Origin: Clostridiales bacterium
GTDB taxonomy: Bacteria; Bacillota; Clostridia; Christensenellales; Borkfalkiaceae
Length of the DNA: 64,000 nucleotides
NCBI GenBank assembly: GCA_015055965.1
Contig: SVHG01000012.1
Coordinates: forward strand, 1-64,000
Reading direction: 5' to 3'
Each line of letters opens with the position of its first letter. The stretch's first letter is position 1. The translations under genes were made by a program, and so were the position numbers. The notes under the pieces are model-generated. The model was not told the DNA's origin. It saw only the letters and a list, made by a program, of their open reading frames with translations, and did no database searches. Shown here in pieces: positions 34,081-43,309 of the stretch.

Positions 34081-36735
34081 CTATTTTCTTTCTTCAATTA
34101 TATAGCTTTCAATAAAGTCGCCGATTTTAATATCGTTAAAGCCTTCAATTGAAATACCGCACTCATAACCTTGGTTAACTTCCTTAACCTCGTCTTTAAA
34201 GCGCTTTAATTGCTTAACGTTACCTTCACAAATCATGACGTCGTTACGGTAAATACGTAATTTTGCATTACGAACGATCTTACCGTCGGTTACGTAACAG
34301 CCTGCAACGGTACCAACACCTGAAATCTTAAAGGTATCACGAACCTCTGCCTTTCCGGTATAAACTTCGGTATATTTGGGAGCAAGCATACCGCTCATAG
34401 CTTTCTTAACGTCGTCTATAGCGTCGTAAATTACGCGATAAAGCTTAACGTCAATGTGTGAACGCTCTGCTTGAACCTTTGCCTTTGAGTCAGGACGAAC
34501 GTTAAAGCCGATTATAATAGCGTTTGAAGATTCCGCTAAGGTAACGTCCGTTTCGTTAATAGCGCCAACGGCAGCGTGAAGAACGTTAACCTTTACTTCG
34601 TCGTTAGAAAGCTCCGTTAAAGACTGCTTAACTGCTTCTGCAGAGCCTTGAACGTCCGCCTTAACGATAAGATTTAGATTCTTTAATTCACCGTCTGAAA
34701 TCTTAGAGAATAGATCGTCTAAGGTAACCTTTTGTTGACGGCGAATCATATCTTCTCTTTCTCTGTTCTTTCTTTCTTGAGCAACTGATTTAGAAAGCTT
34801 TTCTTCATCAACTGCAAAAATAGAATCGCCTGCGTTGGGAACTTCTTCAAGACCTAAAACAGAAACTGCGGTAGAAGGACCTGCCTCCTTAACCATATTA
34901 CCCTTTTCGTTAATCATTGCTCTAATACGGCCAACAACCGTACCGGCAACTACGTTATCACCAGTTTTTAAAGTACCGTTTTGAACTAATACTGTTGCTA
35001 AAGGTCCTTTACCCTTATCTAGCTTAGCTTCAATAACCGTTCCGCGAGCCTTGCGGTTGGGGTTTGCCTTTAGCTCTGCCATTTCTGCAACTAAAAGAAC
35101 AGATTCAAGAAGCTTATCTATACCTAAGCCAGTTTTAGCAGAAACGGGAACCATAATAATATCGCCACCCCATTCTTCAACTAAAACCTCCTGTTCTGAA
35201 AGCTGTTGACGAACTCTATCAAGATCAACGTGTTGTTTATCAATTTTGTTTGCAGCAATAATAATAGTAACGTTTGCAGCCTTAGCGTGGTTAATAGCTT
35301 CTATAGTTTGAGGCATTATACCGTCGTCTGCAGCAACTACGATAATTGCTATATCGGTAACCTGAGCACCGCGCGCACGCATTGCCGTAAATGCAGCGTG
35401 GCCGGGAGTATCAATAAAGGTAATTTTGTTACCGTGTAGGTCAACGGTATACGCGCCGATATGTTGAGTAATACCGCCCGCTTCTCCGTCAGCTACGTTT
35501 GCGCTTCTAATTCTATCTAATAATGAAGTTTTACCGTGGTCAACGTGGCCCATAACGGTAACGATGGGAGGACGCTTAACAAGATTTTGCTCGTCATCCT
35601 TTTCCATAAAGACTTCATTCATTAGATCTTCAGCACTCTTTTCCATCTTTTGCTCTACTTCAATACCTAAATCAGCTGCAATATAAGCTGCGGTATCAAA
35701 GTCAAGTGAATCGTTTATGGTCTTAGAAATACCTTCTTTAAATAAGCGTTTGGTAATTTCTACTGCAGAAATACCAAATTTTTCAGAAAGCTCTTTAATG
35801 GGGGTTAACTCTTTGGTAATAACCGCCTTTTCTATCTTAATATAATTAGTTTGTTCTTCTTTTTTCTGTTTGGGCTTACGAACCTTTCTGTAGCCGGTCT
35901 TATTCTCATCAAAATCCTCTACGGTAAGAGCCTTGATTAAAGACTTTTTGCTTACAGTATGCTTTTCTTCGTAGCTTCTTTCTGCCTTTTTCTTTGCAGG
36001 CTTACTGTTATCCTTTGGAGGAACAAAGGCTATTTCCTGCGCGTGTTTAGGCATAGGACGACCACTGGGGAAAGAAGAAGGTGCGCCGGTCTTATTGAAA
36101 GGCGCTTTAGATCCAACGTTCTTATCACCGGGTTGACGGGGACGTTGATTATTTTTATCGAATTGAGGCTTTTCACCCTTTTCCTTTTGAGCGCGACGCT
36201 CTTCACGTTGCTTTTGCTCTGTTTTAGGATCAGCCTTTTTAACGATAAAGCTTAATATGGATTTCTTAGGAGGCTCTGCGGGCGCTTCAGGCGCAACAGG
36301 CTCTTGCTTAACCTCTACGGGTTGAGGTTCTTTTTCCACAACGGGTTCAACCTTTTCTACCTTTTCCGTTTTTTCTTCAACAACTACTGGATTAGCATCT
36401 TCCTCTACGGGAGCTTCTACAACCGGAGCTGCAGGCTTTTTAGCCTTTTTAGCGGTAGATTCTTTCTTTGCGGTTTCTTTAACTTCAACCTTTACGTTTT
36501 TAGAATCCGTATTAGTTACAGGCTCAACCTCCGTTACTACCGATGCTTCAACAACGGCAACCTCCTCCGCTGCTTTACGGCGGAGTTCAGTTTCTTTTTC
36601 GCCAAGTAGTTTAGAAATAGAATTTACCCTGCTTTGAGTTTGTTTTGCAGTAGAAAGTAAATTTTTAACCTTTTCTTCCTTGATTCTTTGACGTAATATT
36701 TTGATGTTTTTAGTGTTATCTTGTCTTTCTTCCAT
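34081..36735 (-). CDS. infB: Translation initiation factor IF-2
   Basis: The 884-residue IF-2 brings initiator tRNA to the 30S subunit. It has a long charged N-terminal region (to about 300, rich in Lys, Glu, Pro and Val), an IF2 N-domain ([21 protein letters not shown]), then the GTPase with GHVDHGKTS (near 400), DTPGHAAF and NKID. Domains II-IV follow, with the C-terminal fMet-tRNA-binding part. Normal length for Clostridia. Two bases after ylxQ. Confidence 0.97.
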   Translation of the reverse strand: MEERQDNTKNIKILRQRIKEEKVKNLLSTAKQTQSRVNSISKLLGEKETELRRKAAEEVAVVEASVVTEVEPVTNTDSKNVKVEVKETAKKESTAKKAKKPAAPVVEAPVEEDANPVVVEEKTEKVEKVEPVVEKEPQPVEVKQEPVAPEAPAEPPKKSILSFIVKKADPKTEQKQREERRAQKEKGEKPQFDKNNQRPRQPGDKNVGSKAPFNKTGAPSSFPSGRPMPKHAQEIAFVPPKDNSKPAKKKAERSYEEKHTVSKKSLIKALTVEDFDENKTGYRKVRKPKQKKEEQTNYIKIEKAVITKELTPIKELSEKFGISAVEITKRLFKEGISKTINDSLDFDTAAYIAADLGIEVEQKMEKSAEDLMNEVFMEKDDEQNLVKRPPIVTVMGHVDHGKTSLLDRIRSANVADGEAGGITQHIGAYTVDLHGNKITFIDTPGHAAFTAMRARGAQVTDIAIIVVAADDGIMPQTIEAINHAKAANVTIIIAANKIDKQHVDLDRVRQQLSEQEVLVEEWGGDIIMVPVSAKTGLGIDKLLESVLLVAEMAELKANPNRKARGTVIEAKLDKGKGPLATVLVQNGTLKTGDNVVAGTVVGRIRAMINEKGNMVKEAGPSTAVSVLGLEEVPNAGDSIFAVDEEKLSKSVAQERKNREREDMIRRQQKVTLDDLFSKISDGELKNLNLIVKADVQGSAEAVKQSLTELSNDEVKVNVLHAAVGAINETDVTLAESSNAIIIGFNVRPDSKAKVQAERSHIDVKLYRVIYDAIDDVKKAMSGMLAPKYTEVYTGKAEVRDTFKISGVGTVAGCYVTDGKIVRNAKLRIYRNDVMICEGNVKQLKRFKDEVKEVNQGYECGISIEGFNDIKIGDFIESYIIEERK

Positions 36736-36736
36736 A

Positions 36737-37063
36737 TTAAAGCCCGTTTCCTCCCGAACTGATAGAAAAATTTTCGTTTTGATTTTCTATGATAGCTTTT
36801 GCCAGATTAGCATCCGTAATAGCAATCATTTTGCAATTAGTTTTTAAAACCACATCCTCTAACAAGGGTTTACTTATCATTAAAGGACAATTAAATTTTC
36901 GCGCATAAGATTCTGCGATTTTTTTCGTTCCATCTGATGCCGAATCACACGTTATAATTAAAAACGCCTTTTTTATAGTGGCTATAGAGTTTGTTCCCAT
37001 CGTTACAGAACGGGATTTTATTGAAAAACCAATAAAGGTTTCAACCTTGCTTCTATTCGTCAA
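36737..37063 (-). CDS. YlxQ, L7Ae/L30e-like RNA-binding protein
   Basis: The 108-residue L7Ae-type protein aligns over its whole length with YlxQ. Its VETFIGFSIKSRSVTMGTNS region corresponds to the LLGLAKRAGKVVTGEE start of that family, and LIITCDSASDGTKKI matches the L7Ae core. It probably binds kink-turn RNA; the role is not established. It overlaps ylxR by 11 bases and precedes infB. Confidence 0.88.
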   Translation of the reverse strand: MTNRSKVETFIGFSIKSRSVTMGTNSIATIKKAFLIITCDSASDGTKKIAESYARKFNCPLMISKPLLEDVVLKTNCKMIAITDANLAKAIIENQNENFSISSGGNGL

Positions 37064-37331
37064 TTAAACTCTCCTCTACCGCTTTATATACTTCATCTGA
37101 TATTGCGGTTTTAAAAGCCCTATTTAACAGTTTATTCTTAATAAGCTTTTTTAAGCATTCCTTATTCGTGCAAATATATGCGCCACGGCCGTTCATTTTG
37201 CCGGTTTTATCAACCACGTATAAGCCTTCGGGCGTTCTTACGATACGTATAAGCTGATGCTTTTTAAATTCTTCACGGCAAGCAATACAGGTTCTTGTTT
37301 CCTTTTTGCTTTCCACAATATTAGTCTTCAT
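37053..37331 (-). CDS. YlxR (DUF448) protein
   Basis: This YlxR protein of about 92 residues is found between nusA and infB in Firmicutes. The family core is RTCIACREEFKKHQLIRIVRTPEG, then GKMNGRGAYICTNKECLKK and NRAFKT. It is thought to bind RNA, and in B. subtilis a regulator role has been reported for the family. The ATG at 37331 overlaps the last codons of nusA and lacks a clear site, so translational coupling is likely. A GTG 15 bases earlier is an alternative. Confidence 0.92.
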   Translation of the reverse strand: MKTNIVESKKETRTCIACREEFKKHQLIRIVRTPEGLYVVDKTGKMNGRGAYICTNKECLKKLIKNKLLNRAFKTAISDEVYKAVEESLIDE

Positions 37332-38409
37332 CACCGAAGTCTGCACTTTCAGGTACGTAACCCATTTCTACGCGAGCCTTGCTTTCGCTCTTAACGTCTA
37401 CCTTCCAACCGGTAAGTCTTGCTGCAAGTCTTGCATTTTGACCGTCTTTACCAATAGCTAAAGAAAGCTTATCGTCAGGAACAACAACCTTTGCTACCTT
37501 TTCGCCTTCTATAGCGGTTACCATAAGAACCTTTGCAGGGGAAAGAGCCTTAGCAATAAATTCTAAAGGATCTTCGCTCCATAAAATAATATCTATCTTT
37601 TCACCGTGAAGCTCGTTAACGATAGCGTTTACTCTGCAACCCTTTTGACCTACGCATGCGCCAACGGCGTCTAGGTTAGGATCGTGACTGTAGATTGCAA
37701 TTTTAGTTCTTGCGCCCGGCTCTCTTGCAATAGCCTTAATTTCAATAAGACCTTGCTTAATTTCAGGTACTTCGTTTTCAAAAAGCTTTTTAACTAACCC
37801 GGGTGAAGTACGAGATACTAAAATTTGAGCGTTTCTTCCGTCATTTCTAACCTTCTTAACGTAAACCTTAATTATGTCGTTAACGTTATAGGTTTCCGTG
37901 GGAACTTGGTCTTGTGGAAGAAGTAAGCCTTCTACCTGACCACCGCCGATTTCTACGAAAACGGTTCTGTTTTCTACGCTTCTAATAATGCAGTTTTGAA
38001 TTTCATTTTCTTTATCTTCAAATTCTGCAATAGTATTATCTCTTTCTGCTTCACGAAGCTTTTGCATTACAACCTGTCTTGCGGTTTGAGCTGCAATTCT
38101 ACCAAATTGCTTAGGTATGAATTCTTGTTCGTAAGTATCGCCAAGCTTATAGGATTTTTTATGTTTTTTAGCTTCTTCTAAGGTAATTTCGTTATCGGGA
38201 TCAACAACCTCTGAAACGATAGTCTTAACGCTTAAGAATTTAACTGCATACTTATCGGGGTTCATTTTTAAACGAACTGTACCTTGAACGTTAAACTGAC
38301 GCTTATAAGCAAGAGCTAACGCATTTTCTAAGGTATTGATAAGCATTTGCATATCCATTCCCTTCTCTTCTACCAAAGCTTCAAGAGCTAAAAAGAATTC
38401 CTTATTCAT
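37321..38409 (-). CDS. nusA: Transcription elongation/termination factor NusA
   Basis: The 362-residue NusA has an N-terminal RNA-polymerase-binding domain (about 1-125), an S1 domain near 135-195 (IIRSVENRTVFVEIGGGQVEGLL), and two KH domains (GACVGQKGCRVNAIVNELHGEKIDI; LSLAIGKDGQNARLAARLTGWKVDV). Its C-terminus is acidic and short. The start at 38409 follows GGAGGAAAATATAAG. Reading from an earlier ATG would add 11 residues that are not in the family. It lies 44 bases after rimP. Confidence 0.96.
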   Translation of the reverse strand: MNKEFFLALEALVEEKGMDMQMLINTLENALALAYKRQFNVQGTVRLKMNPDKYAVKFLSVKTIVSEVVDPDNEITLEEAKKHKKSYKLGDTYEQEFIPKQFGRIAAQTARQVVMQKLREAERDNTIAEFEDKENEIQNCIIRSVENRTVFVEIGGGQVEGLLLPQDQVPTETYNVNDIIKVYVKKVRNDGRNAQILVSRTSPGLVKKLFENEVPEIKQGLIEIKAIAREPGARTKIAIYSHDPNLDAVGACVGQKGCRVNAIVNELHGEKIDIILWSEDPLEFIAKALSPAKVLMVTAIEGEKVAKVVVPDDKLSLAIGKDGQNARLAARLTGWKVDVKSESKARVEMGYVPESADFGDED

Positions 38410-38453
38410 CTTATATTTTCCTCCAGCGGAGTCATTCCGCAAATATTAACTTT

Positions 38454-38915
38454 TTAATCAAACGTAATTGCAATATTAACCTTTGCAATAGAGCTTAAAG
38501 AGAACTTTTTTTCTGCGCCGTCTATTTCAACCGTTATATTATTGCCGTCGTAATCAGTAAGCAAACCTTCAAAAAGCTTTTTACCCTTTTCCGGCGCGTA
38601 AAGCTTAATTTCTACCATTTGACCTAACGCACGGTCAAAATCGCGCTGAGTTTTAAGCGGTCTATCTAGCCCGGGGCTTGATACGTTTAAGGTATAAGCA
38701 GCGCCTAAAGTGAAATCAAATTCATCTAAGGGCTCGTCTATAGCGCGGTGATATTTTTCACAAGTATCTAAATCCACGCCGTCTTCCGTATCTATAAACA
38801 CGGTAAGAGAGGGATTTTTGCTCATTTTGAACTCAACGTCAACGAGCTCTATTCCCATTTCTGTAGCAATGCCTTCAAGAAGGACTCTTAACTCGGCAAT
38901 ATTCTTAGTTTTCAT
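38454..38915 (-). CDS. rimP: Ribosome maturation factor RimP
   Basis: The 153-residue RimP helps 30S assembly. Typical segments are GIELVDVEFKMSKNPSLTVFIDTEDGVDLDTCEKYHRAI in outline, YTLNVSSPGLDRPLKTQRDF, and a C-terminal Sm-like barrel. I choose ATG 38915 (MKTKNIAEL) behind GGGGTATTT. The longer reading overlaps the leader hairpin. First gene of the rimP-nusA-ylxR-ylxQ-infB operon, with its own promoter and a U-tract hairpin in the leader. Confidence 0.94.
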   Translation of the reverse strand: MKTKNIAELRVLLEGIATEMGIELVDVEFKMSKNPSLTVFIDTEDGVDLDTCEKYHRAIDEPLDEFDFTLGAAYTLNVSSPGLDRPLKTQRDFDRALGQMVEIKLYAPEKGKKLFEGLLTDYDGNNITVEIDGAEKKFSLSSIAKVNIAITFD

Positions 38916-38931
38916 AAATACCCCATAGAAT

Positions 38932-38962
38932 AAAAATTTGAGAGCGGACAACCACTCTCAAA
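38932..38962 (-). terminator. Leader hairpin with U-tract ahead of rimP-nusA (possible attenuator)
   Basis: TTTGAGAG and CTCTCAAA, with an inner GG/CC, form a stem followed by a run of Us. The hairpin lies between the promoter at 38989-39017 and the rimP start, so it would stop transcripts of its own operon. Confidence 0.7.
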
Positions 38963-38988
38963 CTACGTTTGATATATTGAGCATCTAT

Positions 38989-39017
38989 ATAATAGCATAT
39001 TGAAATATTTTTTGCAA
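38989..39017 (-). promoter_or_regulatory. Promoter of the rimP-nusA-infB operon
   Basis: Minus strand: TTGCAA, 17 bases, TATTAT. The upstream gene ends with its own AACGG/CCGTT-TTTTTT terminator-like stretch at about 39025-39068. Confidence 0.65.
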
Positions 39018-39072
39018 GCGTTTTTTATAAAAAAAACGGTATTTTAGCTAAATTAATCCTATTATTATGCCG

Positions 39073-40605
39073 TTACACGTCAAATTCAGGCATTCCGCCC
39101 TTTAATTTTATCATTTCTATAAACGCCTGCGCGGTTGCGTAAGCGTCATTATAAGCTCTGTGATGAACTAATTCAATACCAAAATAGTCACAAATATTAT
39201 TAAGCTTATGGTGACCTAGGTTGGGAAGTAAATCCCTTGCCATACTTAAAGTGTCTATTCCCCTGTTAGAATATAGGTAGTTTAAGGGCTTAGACATATT
39301 CTTTAAAAACGCATAGTCAAAGGAAAGATTGTGCGCAATTATAACGCTACCGTAGCAAAACTTGTATAAATCGCCAGCTACCTCTTCAAACTTAGGCGCG
39401 TCTGCAACCATTTCGTCAGTTATTCCAGTAAGCTCAACTACGATATCGGGAATTTTACGGTCTGGATTTACCATAGTCGCAAACTTTTCTATTATTTTAC
39501 CGTCAACTATCTTTACTGCACCAATTTCCGTTATTTTATCTTCTTGAGGCATAGTGCCGGTGGTTTCAAAATCTAAAACGACGAAGCTTTTACCCTTTAA
39601 GCATTCAGGCGTGGTATCCACCAAAGAAAACATATCCGTTTGTAGAACCGTTTGCATTGGTTCAGGCTTAACCACAAGATATGATTCGGGTGGCTTTCTT
39701 GATTCCTTTTCTTGGTATACGAAATCCTTTGGAAGCTCGCAATAGTTTAAGCTTTTAATTGTAAATCTACGATAGCCTTCGGGGGTAACTTCCGCATTCC
39801 CTACTACTACGACCTCGCTACCCTCTTGTATTTTTTGCATCTTCTTAAGAATTTCCTTAGTAGAAAAGACCGTACCGGACATTCTACCCGTTCCATCGTT
39901 AAAATCAATTATAAAAAATGGCTTGCCGTTTTTGGTTTCCCTTTCTCTTATACCGATAATTTTACCGGCAATAGCAAGCTCGCCCGTTCTTTCTAAAGCG
40001 TCCGCAATATACATTACCTCGTTCGTATCGTTATTATCAAACAAGCGAGTAACCGCATCAACCTTAAAGTAACGCGCAGGAATTTGCTCTATACGCGTGT
40101 AATCCACCTTTTCTTCCCTTAAAATATCGGTGGAATCTTCATCCTTTCTGGGTTTAAACTGATAGGTGAATTTTTCGCAAAAGCAAGTATGTAAAAATTC
40201 GTTAAGCTCTGTAAAAAAGTTTGACGCTTCTAAGTGAGAGCAAACCTCTTCTTCAAAGCATAAAATAATTTTTACCGTGCCGTTTTCTTCGTTTACGGTG
40301 GATATATCAGAGCATTTTACCCTATCCTTTAAAACCTTAAACTTATCCGCAATAAATTCTACTATTTTTTTAGAGAGCAAATCGCAGTCACAAACGACCT
40401 TTTTTAATTGTAAGCTTAAAGATACGAATGGCAAGCTTTCTTGAATAACCTTAGAAATAGCCTGCTCGTCTTCCCTATCAAAATGAACGCACAAAAGAAG
40501 AGTAACTTCTAAAAGCTTACTCTTCCTGTGATAAATTGCATTTTCTATTTTTATGCCTTCATATTTTGGGTTGGCATTTTTAATTTCGTTTAAAATTTTA
40601 CTCAT
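39073..40605 (-). CDS. PolC-derived protein: N-terminal, OB and DEDDh exonuclease domains without PHP or polymerase
   Basis: The 510-residue protein has a PolC-like N-terminal domain (PKYEGIKIENAIYHRKSKLL), then a PolC-type OB fold (IAGKIIGIRERETKNGKPFF ... NDGTGRMSGTVF, about 215-285). A Pro-rich linker leads to a complete proofreading exonuclease (VVLDFETTGTMPQEDKITEIG; AHNLSFDYAFL; HHRAYNDAYA). All DEDDh residues are present. It ends right after the exonuclease, and the PHP segments and catalytic polymerase are absent. It lies between ispG and rimP, the usual place of polC. It may be a trans-acting proofreader or a decayed polC with the polymerase elsewhere. Confidence 0.85.
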   Translation of the reverse strand: MSKILNEIKNANPKYEGIKIENAIYHRKSKLLEVTLLLCVHFDREDEQAISKVIQESLPFVSLSLQLKKVVCDCDLLSKKIVEFIADKFKVLKDRVKCSDISTVNEENGTVKIILCFEEEVCSHLEASNFFTELNEFLHTCFCEKFTYQFKPRKDEDSTDILREEKVDYTRIEQIPARYFKVDAVTRLFDNNDTNEVMYIADALERTGELAIAGKIIGIRERETKNGKPFFIIDFNDGTGRMSGTVFSTKEILKKMQKIQEGSEVVVVGNAEVTPEGYRRFTIKSLNYCELPKDFVYQEKESRKPPESYLVVKPEPMQTVLQTDMFSLVDTTPECLKGKSFVVLDFETTGTMPQEDKITEIGAVKIVDGKIIEKFATMVNPDRKIPDIVVELTGITDEMVADAPKFEEVAGDLYKFCYGSVIIAHNLSFDYAFLKNMSKPLNYLYSNRGIDTLSMARDLLPNLGHHKLNNICDYFGIELVHHRAYNDAYATAQAFIEMIKLKGGMPEFDV

Positions 40606-40612
40606 ACAACCA

Positions 40613-41650
40613 TTAAATTAACTTATTAATTTCTTCTAAAAATACTTTTTCTGCATCTGCAACGGAAGTATTTAGATATACTTCGCCCTTTTTAAATATT
40701 ACGCAGTTTTTTCCGTTTCCGGCAATACCAATATCGCAATCCTTTGCCTCGCCCGGGCCGTTAACGACACAACCCATAACGGCTATTTTTAAGGGTTTTT
40801 TAATAGATGCAGTCATCATTTCTACTCTGTTTGCTAAAGAAATACTATCGTATTCCGTTCTTCCGCAAGTGGGGCAAGATATAATTTCTACCCCTTCCTT
40901 TCCTAAGCCCAAAGCGCGCAAGAGCTTTACACCCGCTAAAACCTCTTCTTCAGGCTTATCCGTTAAAGAAAAACGAATAGTATCGCCAACGCCGTTTAAA
41001 AGCAACGCGCCAATACCTGCGCTACCCTTTATAAGCCCGCTTTTTAAAGTACCTGCTTCAGTTACGCCCAAATGCAAAGGATACTGCGTTTTTTGGCTTA
41101 AATATTGATAGGTTTTCACAGTTAAAGGAACGGATGACGCCTTCGCAGATATAACTATGTTATTAAAACCGTATTTTTCTAAAATAGCAACCTTTTCTAA
41201 CGCGCTTTCTGCAAGAGCAATTTCACTTCTGCCGTACTTTTGCTCAAACTTCTTTTCTATACTACCGCTATTAGAGCCAACTCTACAGGCAACCCCGTGG
41301 GCCTTTAACGCATCTGCAACCATTTTTATTCTGCTTTCATCCCCAATATTGCCGGGATTAATGCGAATTTTATCCACACCGCGCTCAATTGCGCCTATTG
41401 CCAACCTATAATCAAAGTGGATATCTGCAACTAAAGGAATAGATATTGCATTTTTAATATCTTTTATAGCTTGCAAATCCTCTTCGTCTTTAACGGCAAC
41501 GCGAATTATATCGCAACTTAATTCCTGCAAGGAAAGAATTTGCGATATAACTGCTTCTTTATTGGCGGTTTTTACATTAGTCATAGACTGAAGGGCAATT
41601 GCATTACCGCCACCTATTAATTTGTTGCCTATTTTTACTGTTTTCGTCAT
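40613..41650 (-). CDS. ispG: 4-hydroxy-3-methylbut-2-enyl diphosphate synthase (IspG/GcpE)
   Basis: The 345-residue IspG makes HMBPP from MEcPP, the step directly before IspH (encoded at 3871). It has an N-terminal TIM barrel (SMTNVKTANKE, ADIHFDYRLAIGA, KIRINPGNIG) and a C-terminal [4Fe-4S] domain with SCPTCGRTEYDSI and MGCVVNGPGEAKDCDIGIAG. Length is typical of the two-domain bacterial form. Between coaX and the polC relic. Confidence 0.96.
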   Translation of the reverse strand: MTKTVKIGNKLIGGGNAIALQSMTNVKTANKEAVISQILSLQELSCDIIRVAVKDEEDLQAIKDIKNAISIPLVADIHFDYRLAIGAIERGVDKIRINPGNIGDESRIKMVADALKAHGVACRVGSNSGSIEKKFEQKYGRSEIALAESALEKVAILEKYGFNNIVISAKASSVPLTVKTYQYLSQKTQYPLHLGVTEAGTLKSGLIKGSAGIGALLLNGVGDTIRFSLTDKPEEEVLAGVKLLRALGLGKEGVEIISCPTCGRTEYDSISLANRVEMMTASIKKPLKIAVMGCVVNGPGEAKDCDIGIAGNGKNCVIFKKGEVYLNTSVADAEKVFLEEINKLI

Positions 41651-41659
41651 ATTAAGCGA

Positions 41660-42430
41660 TTATTTATTTAACTCGTATAAAAGCCTTAATCCTTCAAGGG
41701 TAAGAGTTCTATCCGTATAATCTATACAACGGGCTTCCTTTGCTATAGTTTCGCCAAGACCGCCTGTTGCAACTACTATACAGTCCTTACCTATTTCTTT
41801 TTTGGTTTTAGCTACTAAATATTCCACTAAACCTGCAAAGCCGTATAATAGACCAGCCTGCATATTAGTAATGGTATCTTTGCAAATAACCTTACCGGGG
41901 AATTCCAACTCTATACTGGGAAGCTTAGCCGTTCCGTTCACTAAAGAATCTAACGCGGTTTTAATACCTGGGGCAATTACCCCACCAATAAGCTCGCCCT
42001 TTTCGGTTATAACGTTAATAGTGGTAGCCGTTCCAAAATCTATGCAAATAATAGGCTTTTTACCGCCGTACTTTTTAAAGGCCGCAACGCTGTTAACTAT
42101 TCTATCTGCACCAACCTCTTTTGGGCTATCTACCTTAATATTGATACCCGTTTTTAACCCGGGAGCAACCGCAATAGCCTTTTTACCAAGATACTGCTCG
42201 CACATATGCTCCATAGTATAGTTAAGCTGGGGAATAACGGAAGACATAATAATACCTTCTAAATCTTCAGCCTTAAGATTTGCGCTTGCAAGCAAATCAC
42301 GAACTAAAACGCCGTATTCATCTGCGGTAGAATTTCTTTTAGAAGTAATTCTGAATGAAGCAATTAAATCATTTTCCTTAAAAATACCGAACTTTACGTT
42401 AGTATTCCCAATATCAATACATAAAAGCAT
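41660..42430 (-). CDS. coaX: Type III pantothenate kinase
   Basis: The 256-residue CoaX of the ASKHA fold phosphorylates pantothenate, the first step to coenzyme A. The phosphate motif is LCIDIGNTNVKFG, then GADRIVNSVAAFKKYGG, ICIDFGTATTINVI and GGVIAPGIKTALDSL. AAAGGTAAAATTT precedes the ATG. It lies directly after an ECF S-component gene, which makes pantothenate a plausible transport substrate. Confidence 0.95.
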   Translation of the reverse strand: MLLCIDIGNTNVKFGIFKENDLIASFRITSKRNSTADEYGVLVRDLLASANLKAEDLEGIIMSSVIPQLNYTMEHMCEQYLGKKAIAVAPGLKTGINIKVDSPKEVGADRIVNSVAAFKKYGGKKPIICIDFGTATTINVITEKGELIGGVIAPGIKTALDSLVNGTAKLPSIELEFPGKVICKDTITNMQAGLLYGFAGLVEYLVAKTKKEIGKDCIVVATGGLGETIAKEARCIDYTDRTLTLEGLRLLYELNK

Positions 42431-42441
42431 AAATTTTACCT

Positions 42442-43026
42442 TTAAATTTTTATATATTTTAAAACTTTATGAAGCGTGGGTGCTAAAATAAGATTTATAG
42501 CTAATTCAATGAAGAAGTTAAAGGTTACTAAAGAAACCAGTATGAATACGATTACGTTAGTGCCGTTTGCCATAGCGTAAACGGAATTAGTCATACATAA
42601 GCAACCTAAAATGAATAACGCGGTGTTAACAACGGGAACTATTGCAGATGCAACGAATACTGCTAAAACAGCTTTCTTTTCTTTAAGCATATTATATACT
42701 AAACCGCTTAAAAAGCCTGCAACCGTAGTTTTTAAAACACAGGTTAAAAAGGTTACGATAGGATCGTTTGCCCAAATTAAAGCGTAAAATGGAACCATAC
42801 CCATTATTACTTGAATTAAAACCACCACCCCGCTAGCAAAGCCTAAAAGTGCGCCTACCCAAGGCCCAAATATAATAGCGCCAAGCACTAAGGGGATAAG
42901 TGTGAAGTTTAACTGAACGGGTCCGATAGATACCGTTCCGCCAACTGCTTGTAAAACAATTACAAGCGCAAGCAATACCGCAATACCGGTAATTTGCTTA
43001 GAAGTAAACGTTAATTTACCTTGCAT
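42442..43026 (-). CDS. ECF transporter substrate-binding (S) component, probably for pantothenate
   Basis: The 194-residue integral membrane protein of the ECF S-component type has about six helices, with LNFTLIPLVLGAIIFGPWVGALLGFASG, the conserved loop-rich membrane core. It would capture a vitamin and work with an energising module encoded elsewhere. Pantothenate is inferred from the 11-base distance to coaX, not from residues. The start at 43026 lies behind GGAGGTTTTT. It is preceded by a leader of about 155 bases with alternative hairpins. Confidence 0.85.
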   Translation of the reverse strand: MQGKLTFTSKQITGIAVLLALVIVLQAVGGTVSIGPVQLNFTLIPLVLGAIIFGPWVGALLGFASGVVVLIQVIMGMVPFYALIWANDPIVTFLTCVLKTTVAGFLSGLVYNMLKEKKAVLAVFVASAIVPVVNTALFILGCLCMTNSVYAMANGTNVIVFILVSLVTFNFFIELAINLILAPTLHKVLKYIKI

Positions 43027-43182
43027 AAAAACCTCCAATCGACTTTCTTATGAATAGCCGTTGATAAAAAAAATATTTATTTGCTTACGTCCATCCCTAA
43101 AAAGGTGACGGCATAGCCTAAAAAATCACCGTCCGTTCAAAAGAGTAACGGCGGGAAAGAAATTCAAACCTGAATTCCGTTC
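43027..43182 (-). promoter_or_regulatory. Structured 5' leader with mutually exclusive pairings, riboswitch candidate
   Basis: The leader transcript can form several stems: AACGG-CCGTT (43181-43177 with 43151-43147), GAATTC-GAATTTC (43177-43159), the competing CCGCCGTT-AACGGACGG (43154-43147 with 43137-43129), and GGTGA-TCACC (43130-43104). The CCGTT segment can pair with only one of two AACGG segments, as in switches. It matches no riboswitch class that I can recognise by eye. Confidence 0.5.
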
Positions 43183-43188
43183 ATAATA

Positions 43189-43217
43189 ATTTTACTTTAT
43201 TTTTTTAACTTTTGCAA
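43189..43217 (-). promoter_or_regulatory. Promoter of the ECF S-component/coaX operon
   Basis: Minus strand: TTGCAA, 17 bases, TAAAAT. Transcription would start just before the structured leader. Confidence 0.65.
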
Positions 43218-43309
43218 CTGTTTTTTACTAATGTAACAAACTTTACCATTTTTGCGTACAATATAATGATAGCAAAAGTATGCTAAATTTATAAGGAGTA
43301 AAAAAATTT

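Noticed and set aside
39073..39080. Frameshift or assembly error truncating polC
   Set aside because: The 110 bases after the stop contain a terminator-like stretch and the rimP promoter, with no polymerase coding in any frame. The PHP segment that should precede the exonuclease is also missing.
43027..43182. Known riboswitch class (FMN, TPP, cobalamin, folate)
   Set aside because: None of their conserved blocks is visible. Only a fragment resembles CCCGCC-type boxes.
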